From Euborellia annulipes (lineage: Eukaryota; Arthropoda; Insecta; Dermaptera; Anisolabididae), in the NCBI GenBank assembly GCA_023213315.1, contig JAKCPI010026483.1:46123-110122 (forward strand): a stretch of 64,000 nt of DNA, written 5' to 3'. The notes below the pieces were generated by a model. That model was not told the origin of the DNA. It saw only the letters and a program-made list of their open reading frames with translations, and ran no database searches. The position numbers and the translations under genes were made by a program. This document shows, piece by piece, positions 42,206 to 52,054 of the stretch. Position 1 is the first letter of the stretch; every line of letters begins with the position of its first letter.

Positions 42206-42479
42206 GCCATCGGGGTTTGACGTAGAGGTTAGCGTGCTAACCTCTTATACCAAAAGTCGCGGGTTCGGACCCCAGGCAGTCCGATGATTTTATTTAAGCC
42301 ATTTGGATACCAAATGGCTTAAATAAGAATGCCTGGACCCCAAATAATATATATTCATAACGGTTATCGTCAAAGTCTTAAATAGCCTAAGTTGCCGAAA
42401 AGACAGTGTGAATGTGTGTGTGAGTGTGAGTGTGAATGAGAAAAAGTGTGAATGTTTTTTATAAATAAAAAAAATAAAA
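42206..42479 (+). mobile_element. SINE-A copy, full length, 12-bp target duplication
   Basis: Best reference copy. AAATTTTACATC is repeated at 42194-42205 and 42480-42491. It has the A box (GTAGAGGTTAGCGTGC), the B box (GCGGGTTCGGACCCC), a perfect hairpin (42290-42306 with 42310-42326) flanked by CCAGGCA/TGCCTGG, the block GCCTAAGTTGCCGAAAAGAC, the GTGTGAATGAG tail and an A-rich end. Pol III promoter elements and an A-rich tail imply LINE-dependent retroposition. Confidence 0.95.
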
Positions 42480-42629
42480 AAATTTTACATCTGGAATTCT
42501 AATATATCGGCGGATCTAAATATATCTCGACACGAAAAATCTGAGGTGACAAGCACAGAACACAACTTCTCTTTCCAAAAGTAAGAGAAAGTTGTGTGCT
42601 GTGCGATCACTCACACCAGATTTTATTCT

Positions 42630-43230
42630 AACTCTAGAGTTTTAAAATAATCAATTCAACCCATCTAAGATTATACACTGGTTGATAACCTTTTGCCCGA
42701 CAGGCCTGGAGTTTGTATTATTAATTTCTTAACTATTCCAATACCCTAAAAATTATATTTTCCAGGTTTTTTTTTTTTTTAATTTGATTTAATAGGAAGA
42801 AAACGCTACAAAAAAAACACATTCCTATATATATAAGAGGCGTTACTAGAATTCGTTTTTTCGAATGGTACAAATCGTTTTGTGGTTTAATTAGAGTCGC
42901 GGAAGAGACTCGCCGTCATGAAAATTAATTATGCCCGAGGTAGCTATATCGAATGTGTCGATGTTATATCGATCTAGAAGGTGTTTAATAAACATTTATC
43001 TCTTTTTTTAATTAAATAGTTTAATTTAATGTACAAAATCAAAAGACAATAAATCTTGATCCAGTTCATAACTGGACCTATAGGTAAGACAAAAATTTTA
43101 TTAAATCAAATATGAAAAAGAAAAAAAAAATAAAATAATACTCAGGTATAATAATTAAACAAGCATGTTTCAAATTTTCACAATCACATTGTATTTATTT
43201 ATTTTAAGGTCTTTTCGGAGGACTCTCCTC
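42630..43230. other. Unassigned AT-rich DNA
   Basis: Nothing supportable recognised. Confidence 0.45.
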
Positions 43231-43395
43231 GGAAGTGAGCAGCCAGAATGAAAACTAAAAACCTTTTATTTATTTCTAGCCGACGTTTCGAACGTTTGTC
43301 ATGGTCATCTCCATGCCGAACCGAAACGTCACCTGTGTGAATTAAATAAATAAAGAAAAAACTCTAGCTACGTCTTCATTATTCTACCCCTCTTA
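43231..43395. repeat. HH repeats 11 and 12, inverted pair, decayed
   Basis: The left member (minus) has CGAAACGTCGGCTAGAAATA and the AGCAGCCAGAATG tail. The right member (plus) has CGAAACGTCACCTGTGTGAA and AATAAATAAAGAAAA. The CUGANGA boxes are degraded (TGGAGATGACC in one; absent in the other). Confidence 0.5.
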
Positions 43396-43604
43396 AGAAT
43401 ATAACATCACAGCTATAAATTGCGTTTTGTAGTTTATCCTAAGTGCGTAAGGATAAACTAGTTTTCCTAAAAAAACACTTTGGGTTGTAACATATACCCA
43501 TAAGACAAATGAACTTTTTTCAATAATTTTTGTTTCCCTTAAGAGTCTTCCGCCCTTTTGCCAATTTATATTAGTCTATAGACCTATTTAATTCTCTAAC
43601 CAAG

Positions 43605-43785
43605 GCTGCTTAGGCCATTTAAGACTTTAAACGATACTCGGTATGTTTTAATATATCTATTGGGAGACTATTTGGTATTCAAATGGCTTAAATAAAATCA
43701 TCGGAGTGCCTGGGGTCCGAACTCCGCGACTTTTGGTATACGAGGTTAGCACGCTAACCCCTACACCAAGCCCCGAGGGCACCAC
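43605..43785 (-). mobile_element. SINE-A copy, 3'-truncated
   Basis: Minus strand: GGGGCTTGGTGTAGGGGTTAG, GTCGCGGAGTTCGGACCCC, hairpin CCATTTGAATACCAAATAG, then an eroded tail ending near AAGTCTTAAATGGCC. Confidence 0.85.
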
Positions 43786-44590
43786 ATTTAATTGTTTGCC
43801 CTTAGAGATCAATATCAATTATATTGGATTTAATTAGACAAATTGCATTTATCTTCTAAGAAAGATATAAACTCTATTAATTAAAATGAACTCCTGACCT
43901 TTAAGTTCTTTCATAAATAAATAAATATTTCAAAACTCAATAAGCTAAAGCTCTATTTAATCACCAATGACCTTTTGAAAAATGAAGTTTTGTAGATTAT
44001 TCTGTCCAGTGTCATATTCAGGTGGTAAGTGCAAGATCCAGGTTCGGGGATTACTCCTAATTAACACAATTATCTCGCGTCATCTGGATATTAATTCCTT
44101 CCTATTTGATTCCATTGGCCTGATTAGAGAGGGATAAAGTCACACCCGCTTGATTGTAAAATATGCAGAGATATTTTCAGGCTCATTATTTTTGCAAAAA
44201 GACTTGGCGGGGAGCCTAAGCTAGGTGAAAAAATTAATTAAATTAAAAATAGGTGCCGTTGGTGTTCATTGAATTTAAACTTGGTCTATTCATATTTAGA
44301 AATAGAGAGAGAGCGAAATAGGAAGAGTGAAAAAGAATAAACAAGTAAAACATTTAACGAATTAAAATTTGCTTTTGCTTATGATTAGGAAAATACAAAT
44401 TAATTTTTTTCGTATTATTAGTTATCTACTTCGTAGCACGACAGACGGACAGACAAAGCACTTAATATGCTAGAATAAATAATCTAGTGCCGAAAGGTGG
44501 TTGGTTTTGAGGTTTGTGTCTCTGTCTCCGAAAGCAAGCAGCAGGGTTTCAGATTAAATCAAACCCTTTAAAAAAATTATATATAGACTA
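43786..44590. other. Unassigned DNA
   Basis: A possible tRNA-like fragment (CCAGGTTCGGGGATTACTCC) is at 44039. 44460-44560 shows a weak match to the LTR-like tract at 29840. No gene. Confidence 0.35.
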
Positions 44591-44749
44591 GCATTTTTAC
44601 TTTCTCTTACCTGTGTATATATGTAATATATATATAGAGAGAAAGTATTGGATTCATGTCAAAAATTCGATGTCGAGATTTTGATGGATCTTCACGTTTT
44701 GAGGTCCCCTGAATCCAAAAAAGTGGTTTTCGCGACATGGTCTGTCTGT

Positions 44750-44751
<2 letters not shown>

Positions 44752-44837
<86 letters not shown>
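44752..44837. repeat. (GT)n microsatellite inside HX copy 11
   Basis: Uninterrupted GT for about 85 bp. Frames across it on both strands are artefacts. Confidence 0.95.
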
Positions 44838-44839
<2 letters not shown>

Positions 44840-45174
44840 TGTGTCTGTGTGTCTGTCTGTGTGTCTGTCTGTGAACAAAATATCTCAAGAACGAAAAGAG
44901 CTAGGAGGTTGAAATTGTATATTTAAGTTAGGCACCCCCATGGGACGTGACACGAAGCTTTTGAACAAAATCGACCAAAGAGTACTAGTACTTTACTGAT
45001 GCACTTTTTCAGTTTTTTTCGATTTTCTCTAAATTTGCTCCAACGATTTTTTTCTAAAATTCAAAAATCAATTATTTTTTAGATTCTCTTTTAAAATGTA
45101 TATTCTCATTTTGTGATTGAAATGTTCTGAAGGCCACTTTACTCTTGTACTCCATGGAAAAGATAGAAGAAATG

Positions 45175-45188
45175 GTTGCCATGGTAAC
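45175..45188. promoter_or_regulatory. RFX/X-box-like palindrome in HX copy 11
   Basis: GTTGCCATGGTAAC, exact X-box palindrome. Confidence 0.5.
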
Positions 45189-45589
45189 AAAATATAAACA
45201 TTTTGCCATACTTATAAATTTTACATCTTGAAAATCGAATGTACCGTACTGTCGGAAACTAAACACATAGACGACACAAAAATCTGGTGTGACAGCACAG
45301 AACACAACTTTCGATTACCGAAGGTAAGAGAAAGTTGTGTGCTGTGCGCCAGTCACACCAGATTTTTTTATTTTTAGTTTTACGGCATTTCAAAAAGAGG
45401 AATCAAATATCAACAAAAATTGTTTAAAATCAGTTAAAAAAAAAAATCCGTAATTTTATTCACAGGGCAAACAAACCGATTGAATTACAAGTTTAATAAA
45501 AATTTATTATTTCACAAAAACATACCCCTATACAGTAACTGAAATAACAATAAAAATATTAATATTCATGATCGTACTATATGAGGGTA

Positions 45590-45767
45590 GTCGGGCCTTG
45601 GTGTAGTGGTTAGGATGCTGGCCTTTTATATATACCAAGGGTCGCGGGTTCGCATCCCGTCTCATGCGACAATTCAATTGGATTGGCTAACAATCCAGGT
45701 GAAATAAATAGAGACGGGATCTAAATGGCTTTCGCTGCCGAAAAAGACCTTAATGAAATAAAAAAAA
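45590..45767 (+). mobile_element. SINE-B copy, reference
   Basis: Complete head GGGCCTTGGTGTAGTGGTTAG (A box), GCGGGTTCGCATCCCGTC (B box), a CAATTCAATTGGATTGGC block, GACGGGATCTAAATGGCTTT, GCTGCCGAAAAAGACC and poly(A). It shares the tRNA-like head with SINE-A but has a different body, so the two families probably have a common tRNA ancestor. Confidence 0.85.
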
Positions 45768-46040
45768 AAAAATAGTGATGCAAGGGAGAATAAAAGTGTA
45801 AAAATGTATTGGATTAATGCAGAGTTTACACCCAAATAGAAAGAGAGGGAAGATCAAGAGTGCAAGTGACAAAGAGATGACGCCATCCATTATTCTCAGA
45901 AACAATTAAATCGAGCAAAAAGTAAAAAAAAAGGAAAATCTTAATTCCTCCGACCCCTAAAAATAAACATCATACGCTTCTGATAAGAGAATCCTTTCGA
46001 CAAAATAGACATACATCTATTAGAATAGTATTTATGATTA

Positions 46041-46203
46041 AAGCCCGGAACGTTAGGCAGCCCAAATGGGCAGCTGCTCTGTCTAAGAAATATCTTTTCA
46101 AAGCAGACAATATGGGCGATCGTCCTTGTATTACCATAATTAAATTTATCTTTTTATATATATTAGTGAACGTGTGCCATTTGGGCTGCCTAACTACGGG
46201 CTT
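46041..46203. mobile_element. 163-bp MITE with TA duplication
   Basis: Ends AAGCCCGGAACGTTAGGCAG and CTGCCTAACTACGGGCTT form about 30-bp inverted repeats continuing into CCCAAATGG. TA flanks both sides (46039-46040, 46204-46205), pointing to the Tc1/mariner superfamily. Confidence 0.8.
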
Positions 46204-46478
46204 TAGTCTCAATAGTTTATCGCAATAGATGGCGACATTTTAGAACATTTTTTTGACGGAGAGGGGAACTTCAATACTTTAGGGCAAGTTACTTAACTTA
46301 TAATTAATAGCAGATAGCAAATCATCGATATAGTAAACAAGAACTCGCTTATACCAAATTAAAAAAATGATTTTTTTCACACATATAATTAGCAATCTGA
46401 GGTATAGGGAATGCTTTGAGAAGTTAGCAACTTGATAATTTAAAAAAAATATTAAAAATTAAAATAAAATAAAATAAA

Positions 46479-46551
46479 GGGCCATAGCTCAGTGGTAGAG
46501 TGTTTCTGCCTGTTGTGCTAAGGATCAAGGATTAACTCATACCGAACTTTG
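46479..46551 (+). repeat. tRNA-like SINE head, third type
   Basis: GGGCCATAGCTCAGTGGTAGAGTG is a canonical D-arm/A-box start, but the T arm (AAGGATTAACTC) is mutated and the acceptor ends do not pair, so it is not a tRNA gene. A related inverted piece (minus CATAGCACAGTGGTAGAGTAT) lies at 46800-46850, and another near 49970. Confidence 0.5.
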
Positions 46552-46717
46552 GGTCTTAGCTAACTAACTACGACTTGGGCTCTTATTTGATTAGCTTAAC
46601 TAGATGTGAAAAAGTCAAGTCAAGCTTATCTGAGGGATAGGCCCTTAATGTTTTATTTTTTGCTCTAACCAATATTTATTTTGAGAGCTAAAGCTAAATT
46701 GTTGTTTTTTTAATTTA

Positions 46718-46806
46718 TTTAAGGTCTTTATCGGCATCGGAGGCCATTTAGACCCCGTCACAATTTATTGGTAGCCAATTATATTGAAATAAATTTTTGT
46801 GATGCG
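46718..46806 (-). mobile_element. SINE-B tail
   Basis: Minus strand: TGGCTACCAATAAATTGTGA, CGGGGTCTAAATGGCCTCCG, ATGCCGATAAAGACC. A second short tail is at 47755-47800. Confidence 0.6.
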
Positions 46807-46849
46807 AAACCTTGAAGAGGCGAATACTCTACCACTGTGCTATGATCAA

Positions 46850-47934
46850 AGGATTACACAATTGTTGTTATTAAATGTTTTTGTGTTTTGTATAAGAAAC
46901 AACGTTTCGCTCACTCATTTTGTGGCCTTCTTCAAGTGCAAATCCATATACCAGTATCTAACATGTTACGATCTACATTCTGATCTGAATTCTGAACCCA
47001 GCTGGCCGTCTTAGCAATTTCAGAGACCATCATTGTATTTTATTTCACCTTTACTAGCGATGTTCTCTCGTAAATTGAATGAATGAAAACTTTTCGTTTG
47101 GCCTTGACTAAATCAAGAGTCCTCTGACTGGTAATTGATGAAATTGTTAAACCGGTTATAAATACGAGTATACATAATTTACCAGATAATTAATTTACTT
47201 TTCTTATTAGTAGGCCTATATATAAATTTATTTGTAGTTCCGAATGCACATCACGGTCAGAAAACCTCTCAGCCAGGGTTGGGATCGATCTAAATATTTA
47301 AGAATTTGTATTCTTTGTCTATATTACAGAGCTCCTTTGCGTTTGTAACTCTCTCTCAAAGACAAGTTTAATTATTTTTTATTACGAGACGAACTTGCAT
47401 CCATTGACAGTCCATTAATTCTAAATTAAAAAAAAAAATTAATTAAAATATTTTAGTTAATTAAAATAATAAAAAAGCATTTCAGAGAGATGTCCCATAT
47501 CCCGGAATTACAAGGGACATGGTCCTGTGGTCCCTGTGGTCTGCAAGGATCTCTCCTTTATGTTTGATCCTTTTGCTAAGCTAATTAGAGGCGGTCGGAG
47601 GAGCTTCAACTTCGCCAATGAATTATTGCGAGGCTATTAAACTAAACTTTATACTTCATTCTTTATTATTCTTTGAATATAATTAAAAATATTTTTAAAT
47701 TGTAAAATAGCGAACACCCAAGCTGTCATTTCAAATCTGAAAATATTTTTTGTTTTTTCAACTCTTTCGGCATCTGAGGCCATTGTCTAAATGGCTAATC
47801 AATATAAAATAATTAGTTCAGGGCAACTGTTTCTTGAAATTTTATTTGAACCTCTATTTCATTTATTTTAAGGGACTTGAAATATAAACAAATTCATTTG
47901 TTTCACAAATTCATTTGTTTATATTTGCCCTTTT
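46850..47934. other. Unassigned AT-rich DNA
   Basis: At 46890-46945 the minus strand shows TTGAAGAAGGCC...GCGAAACGTTG, a very degraded hammerhead-like layout. The rest is unassigned. Confidence 0.35.
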
Positions 47935-48406
47935 TTTAATGACACCTGTATGATTTTGTTTTGATTTTTTATCAAAATTAACGAAAATTTTCTATTTCTT
48001 CTGTGATTATTTCAAAAACTATTCAGTTTTCAAAAAAATGTCAAAGAATAAAAACTTTTTAAAATAGAGTATTTTATCATAATATAACAAAAAAAATTGA
48101 AAATTTCAAAATTTTCGAAAAAACTTTTTAAGTAAAGTACTACTTCCAAGTGAAGTATTTACTCCAAAAGTTGATAGAAATCTACAATTTTTGTGTAACG
48201 AGCATATACCAAATTTCATCGATCTAGCTGCTTTGGTTTTTAAGCAATCGTGTTCACACCACACACACACACACACACACACACAGACATAATGCCAAAA
48301 ATGGTTTTTTTGGACTCAGGGAGGTCCAAAACGTGGAGAAACATCAAAATTTCGAAGTCGAATTTTTTTACGATTACATAACTTTCTCTATACGAGAAAG
48401 TAAAAA
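47935..48406 (-). mobile_element. HX-related repeat, divergent subfamily
   Basis: Same order as HX: a core with AAAGTACTACTTCC, then (CA)n (48253-48285), AGACATAATGCCAAAAATGG, GGACTCAGGGAGGTCCAAAACG and an ACTTTCTC...GAGAAAGTA hairpin. The core has diverged and lacks an X-box. Confidence 0.65.
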
Positions 48407-48409
48407 AGA

Positions 48410-48919
48410 TTATAAATTTATAAAATTAATTTATTTATTTTTCACATTTCCAGAGAACTAAAAGAAATTTTTTGCGAAAGGAAAAATATTTTCCCACATG
48501 TGATAGCTGATGGTAATACTATAGATATATAGCCAAGGTAAAAAAAATTAATGTGATTTATTTTAGAGATATAAACTTATTTTTACATCCATATCTTTTT
48601 AAACAATTTTAGTAACGAATCTCAAGAAATATTGAAATCGACACAAAGAGAAAATGGAATTTTTAAAAAAATTTTAAAGATATGTAATCTTATTCTCAAA
48701 TTAAAGAAAATTGATATCAAAACAAATATTATTTGATTTATATAATTATTTGATTTTCCTTTATTAAGAATTTAATTGAAGCGAAATAGAAATTAATTCA
48801 CTTTCTTCATCTTGAATTTCCTAATCATCATATGCTAAATCATTTTCAGGCAATGTATTTATTTATTTTTATTTATTTAAGGATCAACTTTATAAAAATG
48901 ACAACTGAAGGACGGGCCA
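48410..48919. other. Unassigned AT-rich DNA
   Basis: Nothing supportable recognised. Confidence 0.45.
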
Positions 48920-49290
48920 CTTATGGATTTCCTATGAGGCTAGGGGTTGGGATGCCTCTTTGGGACCTCTTTGGGACTTCCTCATCGGGGCCCAAGTGGG
49001 ATTGCCCAATTAGGGCCAGATTGGCTTTTGCGTGACATCCCTGAGGGATCTTTATGGGGCCACATAGGATTTCCCTATGAGGCTAGGGGATGGGGTGCCT
49101 CTTTGGGACCTCTTTGGGACTTCCTCATCGGGGCCCAAGTGGGATTGCCCAATTAGGGCCAGATTGGTTTTTGCGTGACATCCCAATGTACGTCCCTAAT
49201 GGGCAACCCAATGAGGCCCCAATAGGTCTCACATTAAAATTTCTAGTCGGGATTTAAGACACTTCCCGATGAGCTGGAGATTTGAAATTT
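48920..49290. repeat. Tandem duplication (about 116-bp unit) of palindromic GC-richer repeat
   Basis: GATTTCCTATGAGGCTAGGG to GCGTGACATCCC occurs at 48927-49042 and 49069-49185 with a few differences. The unit is made of TTTGGGACCTC, CTCATCGGGGCCCAAG and GGGATTGCCCAATT words that are themselves near-palindromic. The frames across it are parallel products of the duplication, not genes. Confidence 0.8.
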
Positions 49291-49487
49291 TATATTTATA
49301 GGCCATTTTCCCTTAGATTAAAATACAAATATAATAAAAAAAAAAAATATTTTTTTAATGCTTTTATTTAAATTGAACTAAAAAACTTCAAATTGTTGAA
49401 TATTTATGACTTAAAATAAAAACGTGGGGCGCTCAGAGGGGGTTCTGAGGTTCCAAGAATAGACAATTCCTTAAGCTATCAATGAGC

Positions 49488-49620
49488 GCACGCCCTCGGG
49501 CCTTGGTGTAGTTGCTAGTGTGCTAGCCTTGTATACCAAAGGTTGCGGGTTCAGTTCCCAGATAGTCCGATGATTTTATTTTAAGCCATTTGGATACCAA
49601 ATGGCTCAATTTAAATAAAA
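49488..49620 (+). mobile_element. SINE-A copy, 3'-truncated
   Basis: Head GCCCTCGGGCCTTGGTGTAG, B box GCGGGTTCAGTTCCC, hairpin CCATTTGGATACCAAATGG, then loss of the tail. Confidence 0.85.
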
Positions 49621-49664
49621 GCATAAAAAATTTTTATTTATACTTTTTTTTTATTTTAAAACTC

Positions 49665-49735
49665 GTTATTTATTTAAGGTTATTTTTTTAAGACCTTTTT
49701 CGGCACCTGAGGCCATTTAGACACCTTCCATATTT
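49665..49735 (-). mobile_element. SINE-B tail
   Basis: Minus strand GGTGTCTAAATGGCCTCAGG, TGCCGAAAAAGG. Confidence 0.55.
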
Positions 49736-49739
49736 TTCT

Positions 49740-50745
49740 AAATGAATTGTTAAGTGGGTAGAGCAAATAAAAAGAAGACGATTCGTTAATTCGTTTATTA
49801 AACATCACCTGACCTCCATTCAAATCACAAATTTTGTATATTTCTCAATCAATACAGTATTTTGAAAATTAAATTAAATTTCTGGGCCGTAGATTGAAAG
49901 GGGCAAATAAAAAAAATTAATTTCTGATTTGTTTTTATTTAGTTTCTAAATAAAAATGTATAGTTATAGCACAGAGCTATAAGTCTCGCCTCTTGTGCTA
50001 GGACTCAGGAGTGCAAAAATTTTGATGTGAATTAGAGGTCAGAAGATGTTTAATAAACGAATTAACGAACGACTCGTCATCTTTTTATTTGCACTATTTT
50101 CTATTTGTTTATTTACATTCTAACGAAGTCTGTCTGTCTATCTGTCTGCATGTGTGTGTGTTAGCTTATCTTTCTTTTTTTTTTGCGCTTATATTTCACC
50201 ATCTCTTTTTTTCCTCAATTTTCTTCTATCAATACGATTCCTAATAATTTTTTTTCTTTATAAATGAACGGGATACTAATTTGTTCTAAATTGTTAGGAA
50301 AAAAAAAATATATTCTGTCGGACATTTATCAACTTTATTTCGTCTATTTTTTATTATGTCTTTGATTTACGTGCTCGCATCAGATTTTAGTTGGCCACTT
50401 TATCCGTGTCATCCAACTAGTATTTACTGTTGAAAATATTAATAAGGAATTTGAAATTTAAATTGATTCATTCACCTCTTTTTTTTTTTTTTTGTTCTAA
50501 ATATAAATATAAACAAATATTTGTCAGATGTATATAGCAAAATTAAAGATAAGAGACCACCTGTAAGTTTGTTTCGTTTTCTTCTGAGAAAAGTTTGATG
50601 CCCGGCTTAAGCGATAAAGTTTATTCAAACTAATGGTTGCAAATTTAAATAAATCTAGCTTGAAATGTTAAAAACAAAATATTTTACTTTTATGTACAAA
50701 TTTTTTAATACCAATTTTATTATTTTTTTGAAGTTTACTAGAACC
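49740..50745. other. Unassigned AT-rich DNA
   Basis: ACGAATTAACGAAC and TTAATAAACGAATTAACGAA are weak partial inverted words (49786-49810 and 50050-50075) that may bound an unrecognised element. No gene. Confidence 0.35.
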
Positions 50746-50974
50746 CGAGTAAAAATGATTAAAAATGATCGAGGGATCCACACGCCCACAGCAGGTCTGC
50801 ATAGTGAACCTTAGGGACTCACAGGGATCCACACGCCCACACCAGGAACACACACAGAAGATGTGAAAGTGACCAGAAGAAGAATAAGTGGCCCTGGTGT
50901 GGGCGTGTGTATCCCTGTGTGTCCTCAAAGGTTCAATATGCAGACCTGCTGCGGGCGTGTGGTTCCCTCGAGAT
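50746..50974. repeat. Fold-back element, copy 4, nearly complete
   Basis: Left arm from CCCGAGTAAAAATGATTAAA; right arm ends CAGACCTGCTGCGGGCGTGT, GGTTCCCTCGA. Compared with copy 1 the last 30 bp of the right arm are missing. Confidence 0.8.
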
Positions 50975-50979
50975 AGGGA

Positions 50980-51585
50980 TTTCTCCTCCTCTTCCAAGTT
51001 AAATTCGATTAATTGCTCGAAACCTTTTATAAATGCATGAGCAATTTCGAAGAAATTTAAAGTAAAAATATGATGTGAAAGTTTACTTCTTTATAGAGCA
51101 AGTTCTTCTTGCAAAATTTTATAAAAAAACATAAAAGATATTTTTTTTTATTTTCAGGAGTTGTCTCTTACAAGTTCCTAATTTTTTCTGAAATTTAAAG
51201 TAGTCTATAACATTAGGAATTTTATAAATTTTGTTAACTAAATGTTTAAATTTTAATTCCGACCAGGGCCCACACGCAGAGGATGAATTTAATGAAAATA
51301 TTATATTTCTTATATAAGCTTCTACTAATTTACGTCTACAGCACATATACAGTGACGTCATTTCAACTTTTTCTTGGGGGTTGGGGCAAACTTTTTTTTC
51401 TTAAAATTTACTTACAAATAGGTTCTCAAATTTGGCCAAAATATATTTAATTGTCTAATTTTGTACAGTTTGTATACTCGAAGATATTTTTTGAAATATT
51501 TTATATATTTAAGAATATAAAATTAAAATAAAAAATCTGAGCTCTTGGGAGGGGGAGGCCTATTTGTTGCATCTGCATATATACT
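50980..51585. other. Unassigned AT-rich DNA
   Basis: Nothing supportable recognised. Confidence 0.45.
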
Positions 51586-51960
51586 AACATTCTCTTGCCT
51601 ATATATGTAATATATAGTAAGAAAGTATTGCGATAATGTCAAATATTCTGTCGAGATACATGTTTTGAGGTCCCTATATTTAAGTTAGGTACCCACTTGG
51701 AAGGTTAAAATAAACTTTTAAACAAAACAGGCAAAAAAGTACTAGTACTTTACTGAAGCACTTTTTCAGTTTTTTTTTCCAATTTCTCAAAATTGATTCA
51801 AACGATTTTGATTAAATTAACTATTTTTTAGATGATCTTTAAAAAAGTATATCAGTAAAATTTTGTGAAAATTGTTTTAAGCACACTTTACTGATGTAGT
51901 GTTTGAGATTTTTTTTGCATTTGTTCCAAGCAAATATATTCTATTTTTTGATTCTTTCTT
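51586..51960 (+). mobile_element. HX repeat, old diverged copy
   Basis: Left hairpin remnant (CTCTTGCCTATATATGTAAT), GTTTTGAGGTCCC, TATTTAAGTTAGGTACCCAC, AGTACTAGTACTTTACTGA. The X-box region and right hairpin are gone. Confidence 0.65.
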
Positions 51961-51989
51961 TATTATTTTGAACTAGGGCATTTTAAAAT

Positions 51990-52048
51990 AATTAAGCACG
52001 GGGTCAAAATGACCTCAGATGCCGAAAAAGGTCCTCTAATTTATAAAT
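51990..52048 (+). mobile_element. SINE-B tail
   Basis: ACGGGGTCAAAATGACCTCA, GATGCCGAAAAAGGTCC matches the SINE-B 3' end. Confidence 0.55.
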
Positions 52049-52054
52049 ATTAAA

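Larger units (their letters stand above)
41690..42626 (+). mobile_element. HX repeat copy 10, split by two insertions
   Basis: HX pieces lie in order at 41690-41775, 42046-42205 (with X-box) and 42480-42626 (right hairpin, ending TCACACCAGATTTT). The gaps hold an HH inverted pair (41776-42005) and a SINE-A (42206-42479). HX is therefore older than both. Confidence 0.85.
44594..45371 (+). mobile_element. HX repeat copy 11, complete, expanded (GT)n
   Basis: All family parts are present in order: left hairpin, GGTTTTCGCGACATGGTCTG, a (GT)n tract of about 85 bp, AATTGTATATTTAAGTTAGG, X-box (45175), right hairpin, end AGTCACACCAGATTTTTT. It is the longest copy because of the microsatellite. Confidence 0.9.

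Noticed and set aside
44607..44926. Open frames on both strands across the GT tract
   Set aside because: Dinucleotide repeats are open in several frames; the rest is HX sequence.
46479..46551. tRNA gene
   Set aside because: Good A box but mutated T arm and non-pairing acceptor ends; related decayed copies nearby indicate a SINE.
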